Of a stretch of 64,000 bases of DNA, positions 53,136 to 60,891 are shown in pieces (the first letter of the stretch is position 1; every line of letters begins with the position of its first letter). Where the stretch lies: the NCBI RefSeq assembly GCF_030866825.1, contig NZ_CP133020.1:1116001-1180000 (forward strand). The letters run 5' to 3'. The notes beneath the pieces are model-generated. The model did not search any database. It was not told where the DNA came from and worked only from the letters and a program-made list of their open reading frames with translations. The translations under genes were made by a program, and so were the position numbers. Origin of the DNA: Rathayibacter sp. SW19. GTDB taxonomy: Bacteria > Actinomycetota > Actinomycetes > Actinomycetales > Microbacteriaceae.

Positions 53136-53417
53136 ATGACCGGTTGTATTGACTGCTCGGCTGAGTTGCGAGCGCAGCGCATCGGCAGGCGGCGGCTACG
53201 CTGCGACGCCTGCATACGCGCCTACAAGAACTCATCGCGCCGTGCGATGCGACGCGGCGAGGTCGTCCGTCGTTGCCGTGGCGGCTGCGGCGCTGACATG
53301 ACAGGGAAAGCAAGCATCGCCTTCTGTGCAGTGTGCGGACCGATCGAGCGCGACGAGCTGCACCGGATCGCGGCACGCAACCGCACACGAGCACGACGAG
53401 CGGCGGCGCAGTCATGA
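53136..53417 (+). CDS. Small zinc-finger-like protein, 93 aa
   Basis: ATG 53136 with AGGAAG upstream. Two Cys pairs near the N-terminus (GCIDCSAEL, RCDACIRAY) and two later (RCRGGCGADM, FCAVCGP) could bind two zinc ions. The rest is very basic (ARNRTRARRAAAQ). The 3' end lies within the right arm-type repeat, so it is the last gene of the element. Confidence 0.65.
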   Translation: MTGCIDCSAELRAQRIGRRRLRCDACIRAYKNSSRRAMRRGEVVRRCRGGCGADMTGKASIAFCAVCGPIERDELHRIAARNRTRARRAAAQS

Positions 53418-53433
53418 TTTAGTCAAGATGACT
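53407..53433. repeat. Right arm-type repeat
   Basis: CGCAGTCATGATTTAGTCAA followed by GATGACT; 26 of 27 bases equal 39122-39148. Further AGTCAATGA- and ATCATGA-like boxes lie at 53440-53490. No gene occupies 53434-53556. Confidence 0.6.
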
Positions 53434-53556
53434 AGAGAATCATGACCGATCTGGACAAATCTGTAACGTAGTTGGATTAGTCAATGATCCGCGTAATCAC
53501 GGGCCAAAACGGTCTAAACGATGGTTAGGCGATCTAGGCAAAACATGGGCTAAAGC

Positions 53557-53623
53557 AAGTGGGGGTTACGGGTTCGAGTCCCGTGGCCGGCTCTGGATGC
53601 CTTGCGAACACTGGGAACGCGGA
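53557..53623. repeat. attR: 67-bp core direct repeat
   Basis: An exact copy of 39031-39097. It carries only the 3' 36 nt of tRNA-Thr and is not a functional tRNA gene. Confidence 0.95.
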
Positions 53624-53721
53624 TCGCGTATCGCGGATTCCGGCGCACCAGCGCGAGGGCTTTGATGAGGCGTTCTTGGATCCGTGGATCGGGTTTTCTA
53701 AGCTCTGTCGCGGCTGCACGA

Positions 53722-54243
53722 CTACACGAACAATGTCACCGATCGCGCATTCGCATCGGCTTCCTGCCAGGTGATCTTCAACGCGATGACGGATGCACCG
53801 ACCAGGGATTTCTCGATGACGAACGGCATGCTTGCCCCGGGTTCCAAGGCGACGGGCAGGGCGAGGTCGACGTGCAGAGCGTTTCGCTGGCCGTCGCTGA
53901 CGTCGTCCAGGGCGAGCACCCGTGCGGCATGAGCGGTTGACCGGTTGACCAAGCGGTACCTCCTGCCAGCACGCTCAACGCCCCACGTGACCGGAAAGTA
54001 GGGAGTGCTGGCGTTCGCCACCGTCTCGCCTCTGTTACCGAGTTCGGTGGGCGCGGTGGCCGACTGCGCGGCTGATTCCGCCTCGGGGCGCTGGGCTTGC
54101 TCGTTGTAGGTGCCGCTCAGGACCTCACCGGTTTTCTTGTTCCGGAGTGACTGTATCCAAGCAAGCACGGCAACGATTGCTGAGGCGCTGCCGCCGATCG
54201 CTCCGACCCAGCCTGGAATCGCCACGCCCCAGAGGTCTGTCAT
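53722..54243 (-). CDS. Membrane-anchored hypothetical protein, 173 aa
   Basis: MTDLWGVAIPGWVGAIGGSA begins a single N-terminal membrane helix (about 8-30). A polar linker rich in Ala/Glu/Gln (45-75) follows, then a beta-rich domain (RRYRLVNRSTAHAARVLALD) that probably faces the cytoplasm or envelope. No family is recognised. It is the first host gene right of attR; some of this type are themselves prophage cargo. Confidence 0.6.
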   Translation of the reverse strand: MTDLWGVAIPGWVGAIGGSASAIVAVLAWIQSLRNKKTGEVLSGTYNEQAQRPEAESAAQSATAPTELGNRGETVANASTPYFPVTWGVERAGRRYRLVNRSTAHAARVLALDDVSDGQRNALHVDLALPVALEPGASMPFVIEKSLVGASVIALKITWQEADANARSVTLFV

Positions 54244-54301
54244 GTCGGTGCGATCTCCGGCTCACGCGGCGTCAGTGCCATAGCTGCATGTTAGCCGCCG
54301 G

Positions 54302-55477
54302 TCACGCGGGGCGACGGTTGCGCTGCGCCGCGGGTGTCGCGTGTGTTGCGAGCGTTGCGTGTGTCGGGCGGATGGCGAAGTCGTCGAGATTGCCGGTCAC
54401 GCTTCGCACGCGGCTGTCTGCGTCGGCGATGATTGCGTCCGCGGCGGCCAGACTCACGTTGTCGAGTGTGATCGTGGCGGCGCCTTGGAGCCGGTGGCCG
54501 ACCCAGCGCAGTTGCACCCGTTCGACGCCCCGCACCCCCGGTGTGTCGGCCAGGGCGTGCTCGATTTTGTGCACCAGTTCGGGCTCGATTCCGTCCATCA
54601 GGCGGCGGCCGATGCTGCGCACGGTGCCCCAGAGCAGCGCGACGATCGCGAACGAGATGAGCAGGCCCACGATCGGATCAGCGAGCGGGAATCCGAGCAT
54701 CGCACCGAACGCCCCCAGCACCACCGCGAGCGAGGTGAAGCCGTCGATGCGGGCGTGCACGCCGTCTGCGACGAGCGCGGCCGACCCGATCTTCTGCCCA
54801 ACGCGGATGCGATAGATCGCGACCGCTTCATTCCCTGCGAACCCGATGAAACCGGCTGCGACGACCCACCATAGGTTGTGCAGCGGGTGCGGGTTGATGA
54901 ACCGGTCGATCGACTGCCAGGCCGCGACGATCGCGGACAATGCCACGACCGCAATGATGAACAGTCCGGCCAAGTCTTCGGCACGGCCGTAGCCATAGGT
55001 ATAGCGGCGCGTTGCGACCCGCCGACCGAGGATGAACGCGATCCACAGCGGCACCGCAGTCAGCGCGTCGGAGAAGTTGTGTACCGTGTCGGCCAGCAGG
55101 GCGACCGAACCGCTGAGCAGCACAACAGCGAACTGCAGGATCGTCGTTCCCAGCAGGATGAACAGGCTGATTTTCAGCGCCCGCACACCTTCCCGGCTCG
55201 CCTCAAGCGCGTCATCGATCGAGTCGGCTGCGTCATGCGAATGCGGCACGAACAGGTTGTAGAAGAAACCCCTCAGTCCCGTCGGATGACTGTGGCCGTG
55301 GCCGTGGTCATGCCCGTGGTGGTTGTCATGCCCGTGGTTGTGCTCGTGGTCGTGGTCGTGGTCGTGTTCGTGGTCATGACCATGCCCGTGGTCGTGCTCG
55401 TGTTCGTGCTCATGACCATGCCCGTGCCCATGCCCGTGCCCGCGATCATGGTCGCTGCGTGTGTGTGCTGTGCTCAC
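54302..55477 (-). CDS. Cation diffusion facilitator (zinc/cobalt exporter) with His-rich head
   Basis: A 391-aa protein. The first 65 residues alternate His with Gly, Asp or Glu (about 30 His), a cytoplasmic metal buffer. Six membrane helices follow, with the transport sites DTVHNFSDAL (helix 2) and DGVHARIDGF (helix 5), then a C-terminal cytoplasmic domain (IEHALADTPGVRGVERVQLR). It exports Zn2+ or a related ion by proton antiport. The preceding ArsR gene overlaps it by 4 nt, so the repressor and exporter are one operon. Confidence 0.92.
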   Translation of the reverse strand: MSTAHTRSDHDRGHGHGHGHGHEHEHEHDHGHGHDHEHDHDHDHEHNHGHDNHHGHDHGHGHSHPTGLRGFFYNLFVPHSHDAADSIDDALEASREGVRALKISLFILLGTTILQFAVVLLSGSVALLADTVHNFSDALTAVPLWIAFILGRRVATRRYTYGYGRAEDLAGLFIIAVVALSAIVAAWQSIDRFINPHPLHNLWWVVAAGFIGFAGNEAVAIYRIRVGQKIGSAALVADGVHARIDGFTSLAVVLGAFGAMLGFPLADPIVGLLISFAIVALLWGTVRSIGRRLMDGIEPELVHKIEHALADTPGVRGVERVQLRWVGHRLQGAATITLDNVSLAAADAIIADADSRVRSVTGNLDDFAIRPTHATLATHATPAAQRNRRPA

Positions 55478-55848
55478 GCGCTCACACCATCCGTCTCGGC
55501 CTGTGCGTGGTGGTGCCGCGGGATGCCGCCGAGCGCGTGCTCGGCCTGGAAAATCGCATCCGTGACGAGTTGACGGGCGTGTTCGTTCGCCAGCCGATAG
55601 AAGACGCGCGTGCCGTCCTGCCGGGTCGTGACGATCCGAGCGAGGCGAAGCTTCGCCAGATGCTGCGAAACGGATGCCGGCGACTTCTCGAGAATGTCGG
55701 CCAGAAGATTGACCGACAGCTCTTGATCACGCAGGGCGAGGATGATGCGCACCCGCGTCGCATCCGCCAGCATGCCGAAGACCTCGACCGCCAACTCGAC
55801 GTATTGACTGTCGGGGAGCCGCCCGCATATCTCGTTATCTGCATCCAT
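55474..55848 (-). CDS. ArsR/SmtB-family metal-sensing repressor
   Basis: A 124-aa winged HTH: FGMLADATRVRIILALRDQE, LLADILEKSPASVSQHLAKL and VTTRQDGTRVFYRLANEH. A His-rich C-terminus (GGIPRHHHAQAETD) may form an alpha-5 type metal site with Asp/His residues of the helix LVTDAIFQAEHALG. It represses its own operon and releases DNA when Zn, Co or Ni binds. The metal is not determined by sequence alone. Confidence 0.88.
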   Translation of the reverse strand: MDADNEICGRLPDSQYVELAVEVFGMLADATRVRIILALRDQELSVNLLADILEKSPASVSQHLAKLRLARIVTTRQDGTRVFYRLANEHARQLVTDAIFQAEHALGGIPRHHHAQAETDGVSA

Positions 55849-55856
55849 ACGCAGAT
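55837..55856. promoter_or_regulatory. Palindrome over the ArsR start codon
   Basis: ATCTGC-ATCCATAC-GCAGAT: perfect 6-bp arms flanking the ATG. Position and symmetry fit an autoregulatory operator, although AT-rich 12-2-12 sites are more usual for this family. TAATGCAATAAT lies adjacent. Confidence 0.4.
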
Positions 55857-55908
55857 TATTGCATTAACGGGCCCCGCACGACAGTGCGCGCGGCATTACC
55901 CTGGATCC

Positions 55909-56553
55909 ATGTGCGCGAGTTACGGACTGGATCCGCGGTTCAGCGGCTACGAAGCGCTGGCCGAGGCTGATCAGGAACTGGTCGCAGAGCTGCGCGAGTG
56001 GGCCAGGCAGAACGCAAGCGAGACCATCCGCCCGACCGGTAAGAATCTGCGGAACCTGAACGCGCTCATCCGTGGGTCCGAGGAGGGCCCGCACCTTGAA
56101 CGCGCGTGGTGGGGCTACCTCGTCGGTGGCGAGCCGGCCAAGTTTCCCTCAATCAACACGCGTTCGGAACGCCTGCAGGAACGGCCGGGCGGGCTGGCCG
56201 GTCGCGCCATCGTGCCGGCGACCAACTGGCTCGAGATGCAGAAGCCGAGCCGTGACTGGTACAGCTTCGGCCTGGGCGAGCACGGCGAGCACGAGTTGTT
56301 CGGCATGGCCGCCGTCACACAGCAGGGGAGGCCGACCGGCGGCGATCCGGTCACCTGCTACTCGATCGTGATGCAGCCCGCCGCCGAGGCGCTGACCGAT
56401 TTTCACGACCGGATGCCGCTGCTCATTCCCGCGGACTTCGCGGAGGTCTGGCTCGACCCGGCGCAGGATCCCACCCGCGAGCTCATCGATGCCGCACTCG
56501 ATGCCAGCCGCGCGGTGAGCGAACGGGTTGGGGCCACTCGGCTCGAGAAGTAG
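55909..56553 (+). CDS. SOS-response-associated peptidase (SRAP/HMCES-like)
   Basis: ATG 55909 gives MCASYGLDPRF with catalytic Cys2 exposed after Met removal. The family Asn-Thr-Arg-Ser-Glu motif (SINTRSERL), ATNWLEM in place of the usual NGFYEW, and FHDRMPLLIP are present. SRAP proteins crosslink to abasic sites in single-stranded DNA. The 214-aa length is normal. The middle motif is atypical, so crosslinking activity may differ. Confidence 0.83.
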   Translation: MCASYGLDPRFSGYEALAEADQELVAELREWARQNASETIRPTGKNLRNLNALIRGSEEGPHLERAWWGYLVGGEPAKFPSINTRSERLQERPGGLAGRAIVPATNWLEMQKPSRDWYSFGLGEHGEHELFGMAAVTQQGRPTGGDPVTCYSIVMQPAAEALTDFHDRMPLLIPADFAEVWLDPAQDPTRELIDAALDASRAVSERVGATRLEK

Positions 56554-56601
56554 AGGCAGACCATTGGCCGTTTTACATCCGATGCGCAAGAACGGAGCGA
56601 C

Positions 56602-58002
56602 ATGGACGTCGAAGAGGTGGATCTGCTGGTGGTCGGCGGAGGCAAAGCGGGCAAGTCGCTGGCGATGGACGTCGCGCGTGCCGGTCGGAGCGTCGCGATG
56701 GTTGAACGCGCCATGATCGGGGGCACCTGCATCAATGTCGCGTGCATCCCGACGAAGACGATCATCAACAGCGGACGGTTGCTGAAAGATGCCCGCAGGG
56801 CGGCCGAATTCGGTATCACCGGTGTTGAACATCCGCGCGTGGATATCGATCTGCTGCGCCTTCGTAAGGAGGATGTCGTCGGCACCATGGTGAACGGGCA
56901 GCTGGCTTCCTTCACCGGCTCCGGCATGGATTTCATCCTGGGCGAGGCGAAGTTCGTGGCGCCCAGAACGGTTGAAGTCGCTGTGAACGACGGTGGCACT
57001 CGCCGGTTGCGCGGTTCGGATGTCGTCGTCAACCTCGGAACCGAGCCGCTGCTGCCCGATATCAAGGGATTGGCCGAGTCCGCCGTGCAGACGAGCAACA
57101 CGCTTCTGAACCTCGAGTCGCTGCCGGAGAGCATCATCGTACTCGGCGGCGGTTATGTGGGGTGCGAGTTCGCCGACTTCCTGAACACCGTCGGGGTGAC
57201 GGTGACCATCATCCAGCGCCATGACCAGCTCCTTCCACGGGAAGACGGCGATATCGCCGGCGCGATCGAGCGGGCCTTCAGGGACGCGGGAATCACCGTG
57301 CGGCTCGGTGCGTCGGCCGAGAGCATCTCGAGGGCCGAGGACGGCTTGGTCTCGGTGACACTGTCCTCCGGTGAGACGGTGACGGCGGCGGACATCCTGG
57401 TTGCCGTGGGCCGCACACCGGTGACCGTCGGAGCGAATCTCGAAGAGGCTGGCATCCACATCGATCCTCGCGGCTTCATTCAGGTTGACGAGCATCTGCG
57501 CACGAGTGCCGAGCACGTGTGGGCCGCCGGCGATGCAGCGGGCACCCCGCAGTTCACCCATGCCTCCTACGACGATTACCGTGTGCTGAAGGCCAATCTC
57601 GCCGCCCAGAACGGTCAGGAAGAGTTGCGAAGCACTCAGGGGCGACTGATCCCGTATTGCGTCTTCACGACTCCGGAGTTGGGTCGTGTTGGCCTCACCG
57701 AGGCCGAGGCTCGCGGCGCCGGTTACGACGTGCGCGTAGCGCGGATGCCGGTCACCGCGATCCCACGGGCGCGCACGCTCGGCCACCTGGAGGGCATGTG
57801 GAAGGCGTTAGTCGACCGTGACACGAACAAGATTCTGGGCGCGGCCCTGCTGGGCACCGAGGCAAGCGAGGCGCTCGCGGTCGTGCAGCTGGCGATGCTC
57901 GCCGGCATGGAATACACGGCCGTACGGGACGCCATCATCAGCCACCCCACGATTGCGGAGGGTTTGAACCTGCTGTTCACTCCGGCGTACCTCGAGCCGT
58001 GA
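56602..58002 (+). CDS. Pyridine nucleotide-disulfide oxidoreductase (mercuric reductase/Lpd family)
   Basis: A 466-aa flavoprotein. FAD-binding GGGKAG (12-17), redox pair Cys43/Cys48 (GGTCINVACIPTKT), NAD(P)-binding GGGYVG and the second FAD motif VWAAGDAAGTPQF are in order. The C-terminal dimer domain has the His-Glu dyad SHPTIAEGLN. There is no N-terminal metal-binding domain or terminal Cys pair of true MerA, so the substrate is open. It lies 49 bp after the SRAP gene. Confidence 0.88.
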   Translation: MDVEEVDLLVVGGGKAGKSLAMDVARAGRSVAMVERAMIGGTCINVACIPTKTIINSGRLLKDARRAAEFGITGVEHPRVDIDLLRLRKEDVVGTMVNGQLASFTGSGMDFILGEAKFVAPRTVEVAVNDGGTRRLRGSDVVVNLGTEPLLPDIKGLAESAVQTSNTLLNLESLPESIIVLGGGYVGCEFADFLNTVGVTVTIIQRHDQLLPREDGDIAGAIERAFRDAGITVRLGASAESISRAEDGLVSVTLSSGETVTAADILVAVGRTPVTVGANLEEAGIHIDPRGFIQVDEHLRTSAEHVWAAGDAAGTPQFTHASYDDYRVLKANLAAQNGQEELRSTQGRLIPYCVFTTPELGRVGLTEAEARGAGYDVRVARMPVTAIPRARTLGHLEGMWKALVDRDTNKILGAALLGTEASEALAVVQLAMLAGMEYTAVRDAIISHPTIAEGLNLLFTPAYLEP

Positions 58003-58016
58003 CGGGCGACCGCAAG

Positions 58017-58076
58017 TCGAGTCGGGTCAAAGTGTGACGATTTCCGCGATAGGTTCAACACTTTGACCCGACTCGA
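58017..58076. repeat. Perfect 19-bp inverted repeat with 22-nt loop
   Basis: TCGAGTCGGGTCAAAGTGT (58017-58035) is exactly complementary to 58058-58076. It follows the oxidoreductase gene by 15 bp. A diverged single arm occurs at 59246-59264. It could act as a terminator or be a small mobile repeat. Confidence 0.88.
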
Positions 58077-58218
58077 TTGGCAAGGGGTACTCCGATTGGG
58101 GGATGCGTACGTCAACCACACCATCGGCCGCTCGGCCGACCCGGTCTCTCCGGAAGCGCTGCGACTGTTGACATACGGCCGCAACTACGCGGCCCGCTAC
58201 CAGCAGGAGGTTCTTCCC

Positions 58219-59238
58219 ATGTTCACCACACCGAAACCGACCAACGATACGGATCGGCCCCATCGGCACGGCCGAGGGTTTCTGCTCGGCGCGTGTGTTA
58301 CCGCCGCCGTCATCGCCGGCGCGGTGCTAGCACCCGCCGCAGCAAACGCCGCGACCCCCTCCACCGCAGCCGCTGCGCAGTCCGCACCGAGCAACCCGGC
58401 GTCGCCACAGGTGTCCCGCGGCTTCCACATCTGGAACCTGACCGGGCATCCGATGAAAGTCGACAGCATCAAGGGCAACGCCCAGTATGAAGGACGCCCC
58501 AAGGTCGGCCACATCCTTCAGCCTGGTCAGATGGACGACTGGGAGGTCCAATTCAATGAAAATTACGACTCCACATCCATTGTTCACTACTCCATCCTCA
58601 ACAACGACGGCACCGTCGCCGGCTCCTACGACCCGACGATGACCGTCTCATCGACCTATGGTTTCCCCCCCCGCTACACCGCGACAGCGACCAACGGGTT
58701 CGTGGTGTCCGGGCTGGAGATGGACCTGGTGGTGATGGCGCCAGACGGCACCGTGACCAACCCGCAGGCCCAGGCCTACATGCTGCGGTCACTGTGCAAC
58801 AACGGTTTGGCCGCCTGCACGTTCACGGACATCAAGCGGGAACAACTCACGACCCCGAAGCACCAAGTGTGGAAGGGCACGACCGTGGGCGCGGACGGTC
58901 CGGGCACAGTACCGATCGCGGTGTCGGACACCACGAACTTCACCATCAATGTCAACACGCCGGTGACCGTGGACGGCCCGTTGTTCAAGGCGATCGCGAA
59001 CGGAATCAAGGCGCAGTACAAGCAGGACTGGGTCGGCACGCGCACCCAGACCGCGAACGTGAATGTTCCCATCAACGCCACGTCGGTGATCTCGGCGGTC
59101 GCTCCTCTCTACCGCGACACCGGCACGATCACCATCAAGGTCGAGGGTCACACCTGGGCCCTGCCCGGCGTGTCGTTCGACAGCCCGGACACCACACGCA
59201 CCGGAACCTGGATCGTCGACACGAGCCCGGGGCACTGA
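58219..59238 (+). CDS. Secreted hypothetical protein, 339 aa
   Basis: ATG 58219 (MFTTPKPTNDTDRPHRHGRG) has AGGAGG eight bases upstream. A signal peptide (FLLGACVTAAVIAGAVLAPA, cleaved near AANAA) is followed by an Ala/Ser/Pro linker and a beta-rich mature domain (FHIWNLTGHPMKVDSIKGNA, later GTITIKVEGHTWALPG). Two Cys (SLCNNGLAACTF) may form a disulfide. No enzyme motif is seen. It is flanked by related repeat arms on both sides. Confidence 0.72.
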   Translation: MFTTPKPTNDTDRPHRHGRGFLLGACVTAAVIAGAVLAPAAANAATPSTAAAAQSAPSNPASPQVSRGFHIWNLTGHPMKVDSIKGNAQYEGRPKVGHILQPGQMDDWEVQFNENYDSTSIVHYSILNNDGTVAGSYDPTMTVSSTYGFPPRYTATATNGFVVSGLEMDLVVMAPDGTVTNPQAQAYMLRSLCNNGLAACTFTDIKREQLTTPKHQVWKGTTVGADGPGTVPIAVSDTTNFTINVNTPVTVDGPLFKAIANGIKAQYKQDWVGTRTQTANVNVPINATSVISAVAPLYRDTGTITIKVEGHTWALPGVSFDSPDTTRTGTWIVDTSPGH

Positions 59239-59245
59239 GCCTCAA

Positions 59246-59264
59246 TCGAGTCGGGGCACAGTGT
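59246..59264. repeat. Single diverged arm related to the 58017 repeat
   Basis: TCGAGTCGGGGCACAGTGT differs from 58017-58035 at two positions, and the following bases (GCACGAT versus GACGAT) are also similar. Confidence 0.6.
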
Positions 59265-59315
59265 GCACGATCTCGATGTCGGCCGCGGCGTTGGCGTGAC
59301 TGCTACCATCCCGGC

Positions 59316-59504
59316 ATGTATTTCAGCGGAATCAGCGTGCTCATCTTGGTCATCTACGTTGCCCTCGCCGCGGCACTGGCCTGGGCGCTCGTGCTGTGGC
59401 TCATCGTGGGCCACCGATGGCTTTCACTACATCCGAAGAGTGGGAAATCGGTCCAGCTCCCATCCCCGGATGCTTCACTGCCACCGCCTCCGCCATCGGC
59501 GTAA
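59316..59504 (+). CDS. Small membrane protein, 62 aa
   Basis: ATG 59316 (MYFSGISVLILVIYVALAAA) starts one long helix (about 5-33) and a Pro-rich tail ending PPPPPSA. The frame is open well upstream, but the ATG fits the hydrophobic start. Function unknown. Confidence 0.55.
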   Translation: MYFSGISVLILVIYVALAAALAWALVLWLIVGHRWLSLHPKSGKSVQLPSPDASLPPPPPSA

Positions 59505-59558
59505 GCGTCTCGCAAGGGTCCGCGCGCCTGCCGACACGTTCCAACCGATTGCCTCGAC

Positions 59559-59616
59559 TTCATAGTGCGCGAAGTGCTCGAATGAGCGTTCTTTCCAGCA
59601 CTTCGCGCACTATGAA
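59559..59616. repeat. Perfect 20-bp inverted repeat with 18-nt loop
   Basis: TTCATAGTGCGCGAAGTGCT (59559-59578) pairs exactly with 59597-59616. It sits between the convergent 62-aa gene and permease gene, where a bidirectional terminator would be useful. The design matches the 58017 repeat but the sequence is unrelated. Confidence 0.88.
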
Positions 59617-59652
59617 TCAGTCGCGAACCTCGTTGCCGGCCGTGGGCGCTGG

Positions 59653-60891
59653 CTATGGGCCGCGAAGTGCCTGGCTTGGTGGGATTTGAGTTGCCCGGAA
59701 TGCGGGGTAGATGCCCGCGATTCCGCCCAGAGTCGTCGCGACGGCGATTGGTGCCCAGATTGCGGACGGTGGGATGAGGAGCATCCAGTTTTGCAGGAGG
59801 GCGACGATCATGGTTGCGCTAATTCCGAGGGTGACGCCGAGTATTCCTCCTGTGGTTGAGAGGAGGACTGCTTCGAGCAGGAATTGGGTTGCGACGTGGG
59901 TGCGGCGGGCGCCAAGCGCTCGGCGCAGGCCGATTTCCGTGCGGCGTTCGAGCACGGAGATGACCATGATGTTGGCGACACCGATTCCGCCCACGAGGAG
60001 GGTGATCGCGCCGAGTCCAAGGTAGAGAGAGGTGCCGGCGTTTCGTACGGCGACGCGCGCAACGAGGGCGTCGGATGGGCGGCTGACGGCAACTTGGTCG
60101 GGGTTTTCCGGGTTGGCCGTGCGGCCGAGGAGGTCGGCGGTTGCGGGGACGGTGTCCTGGTTCGCGCGGACGTAGATGCGGCTGGGTTGCGAGGTGGAGT
60201 ATAAGTCAGTGGCGGCCATCGGGAAGCTGACGAGGGCTGACCGGTCGATCTCGGGAGCGAGGTCTAGAGGGCGCAGGATGCCGATGACGGTGAACCAATG
60301 CCCTACCCCCGCGTTCTCAATCCAGATACGGGTCGGGCCTCCGTGTCCGACGGTGTCGAGTTGGGTGATGCCAAGGGTAGCCGCCGCTGTGGCGCCGAGG
60401 ACGACGAGGGGGTAGTGGTCTGCGCCCGCCGTGAGGAACTGGCCGTCGGCGAGTTGAGTGTTGAGCGTGCCAGGAAGCGAGGAGTCGACGGCGCGCACGT
60501 CGAGACCGCCGCTGGCGTACGAGGGCACCTTGTCCGTGCGGTACACGCGAGCGGCGAGGATTTCGGCGGTCGGAGTCGCACGGAGCACGCCGGGCGCTAC
60601 GCGTATCATCGCCGTGGCAGTTGCCGGCAGTTGTGTCTCGACGCCGGTGATGCTGCGTCCGTTGACGACGGTGAGCAGGTTTGTTCCGAGCCGGTCAATT
60701 TTCGCAAGGAGGTCGGCTTGGCTGGACTGGGTGATGCCCAGCACTGCGGTGATGGCAGCGATCCCGATGGCGATGCCGAGGATGGACAGTGTCGAGCGGA
60801 GGGGCCGCGCGCGCAGCCCGGTCGCGCTGGAGGCGAGCGCATCCGTTTTGCGGACGGTGGATCGCAGCGTGTGCGCGGAAGGGTTTGTCAT
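59653..60891 (-). CDS. MacB/FtsX-type ABC efflux permease
   Basis: A 412-aa protein: N-terminal helix in LSILGIAIGIAAITAVLGIT (about 34-53), a large extracellular domain (about 60-280), and three C-terminal helices with GAITLLVGGIGVANIMVISV and RRTEIGLRRALGARRTHVAT, the MacB signature. It works with the ATPase encoded just upstream (4-nt overlap) and the adaptor to export a peptide, antibiotic or lipid. Substrate unknown. Confidence 0.9.
   Translation of the reverse strand: MTNPSAHTLRSTVRKTDALASSATGLRARPLRSTLSILGIAIGIAAITAVLGITQSSQADLLAKIDRLGTNLLTVVNGRSITGVETQLPATATAMIRVAPGVLRATPTAEILAARVYRTDKVPSYASGGLDVRAVDSSLPGTLNTQLADGQFLTAGADHYPLVVLGATAAATLGITQLDTVGHGGPTRIWIENAGVGHWFTVIGILRPLDLAPEIDRSALVSFPMAATDLYSTSQPSRIYVRANQDTVPATADLLGRTANPENPDQVAVSRPSDALVARVAVRNAGTSLYLGLGAITLLVGGIGVANIMVISVLERRTEIGLRRALGARRTHVATQFLLEAVLLSTTGGILGVTLGISATMIVALLQNWMLLIPPSAIWAPIAVATTLGGIAGIYPAFRATQIPPSQALRGP

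Larger units (their letters stand above)
39031..53623. mobile_element. Integrated 14.5-kb element with tape measure gene (candidate phage satellite)
   Basis: Bounded by the 67-bp att repeats. An integrase reads towards attL. A divergent repressor/early promoter region (about 41.0 kb) starts a rightward chain of mostly overlapping small genes for regulation and replication. It ends with a tape measure gene and two companions, then non-coding structured DNA and a zinc-finger gene. No packaging, capsid, portal, tail-tube, baseplate or lysis gene is recognisable. The att sites are intact and no pseudogene is evident, so it is probably excisable and a complete unit. Confidence 0.9.

Noticed and set aside
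53557..53623. Second tRNA-Thr gene
   Set aside because: Only the 3' 36 nt of the tRNA are present; this is the attR copy.
39031..53623. Ordinary decayed prophage
   Set aside because: No gene fragments or frameshifts are seen, genes are densely overlapped, and both att sites and the integrase are intact; not fully excluded without comparison to relatives.
56149..57786. 545-codon minus-strand frame over the SRAP and oxidoreductase genes
   Set aside because: Antisense shadow of two genes with intact motifs.
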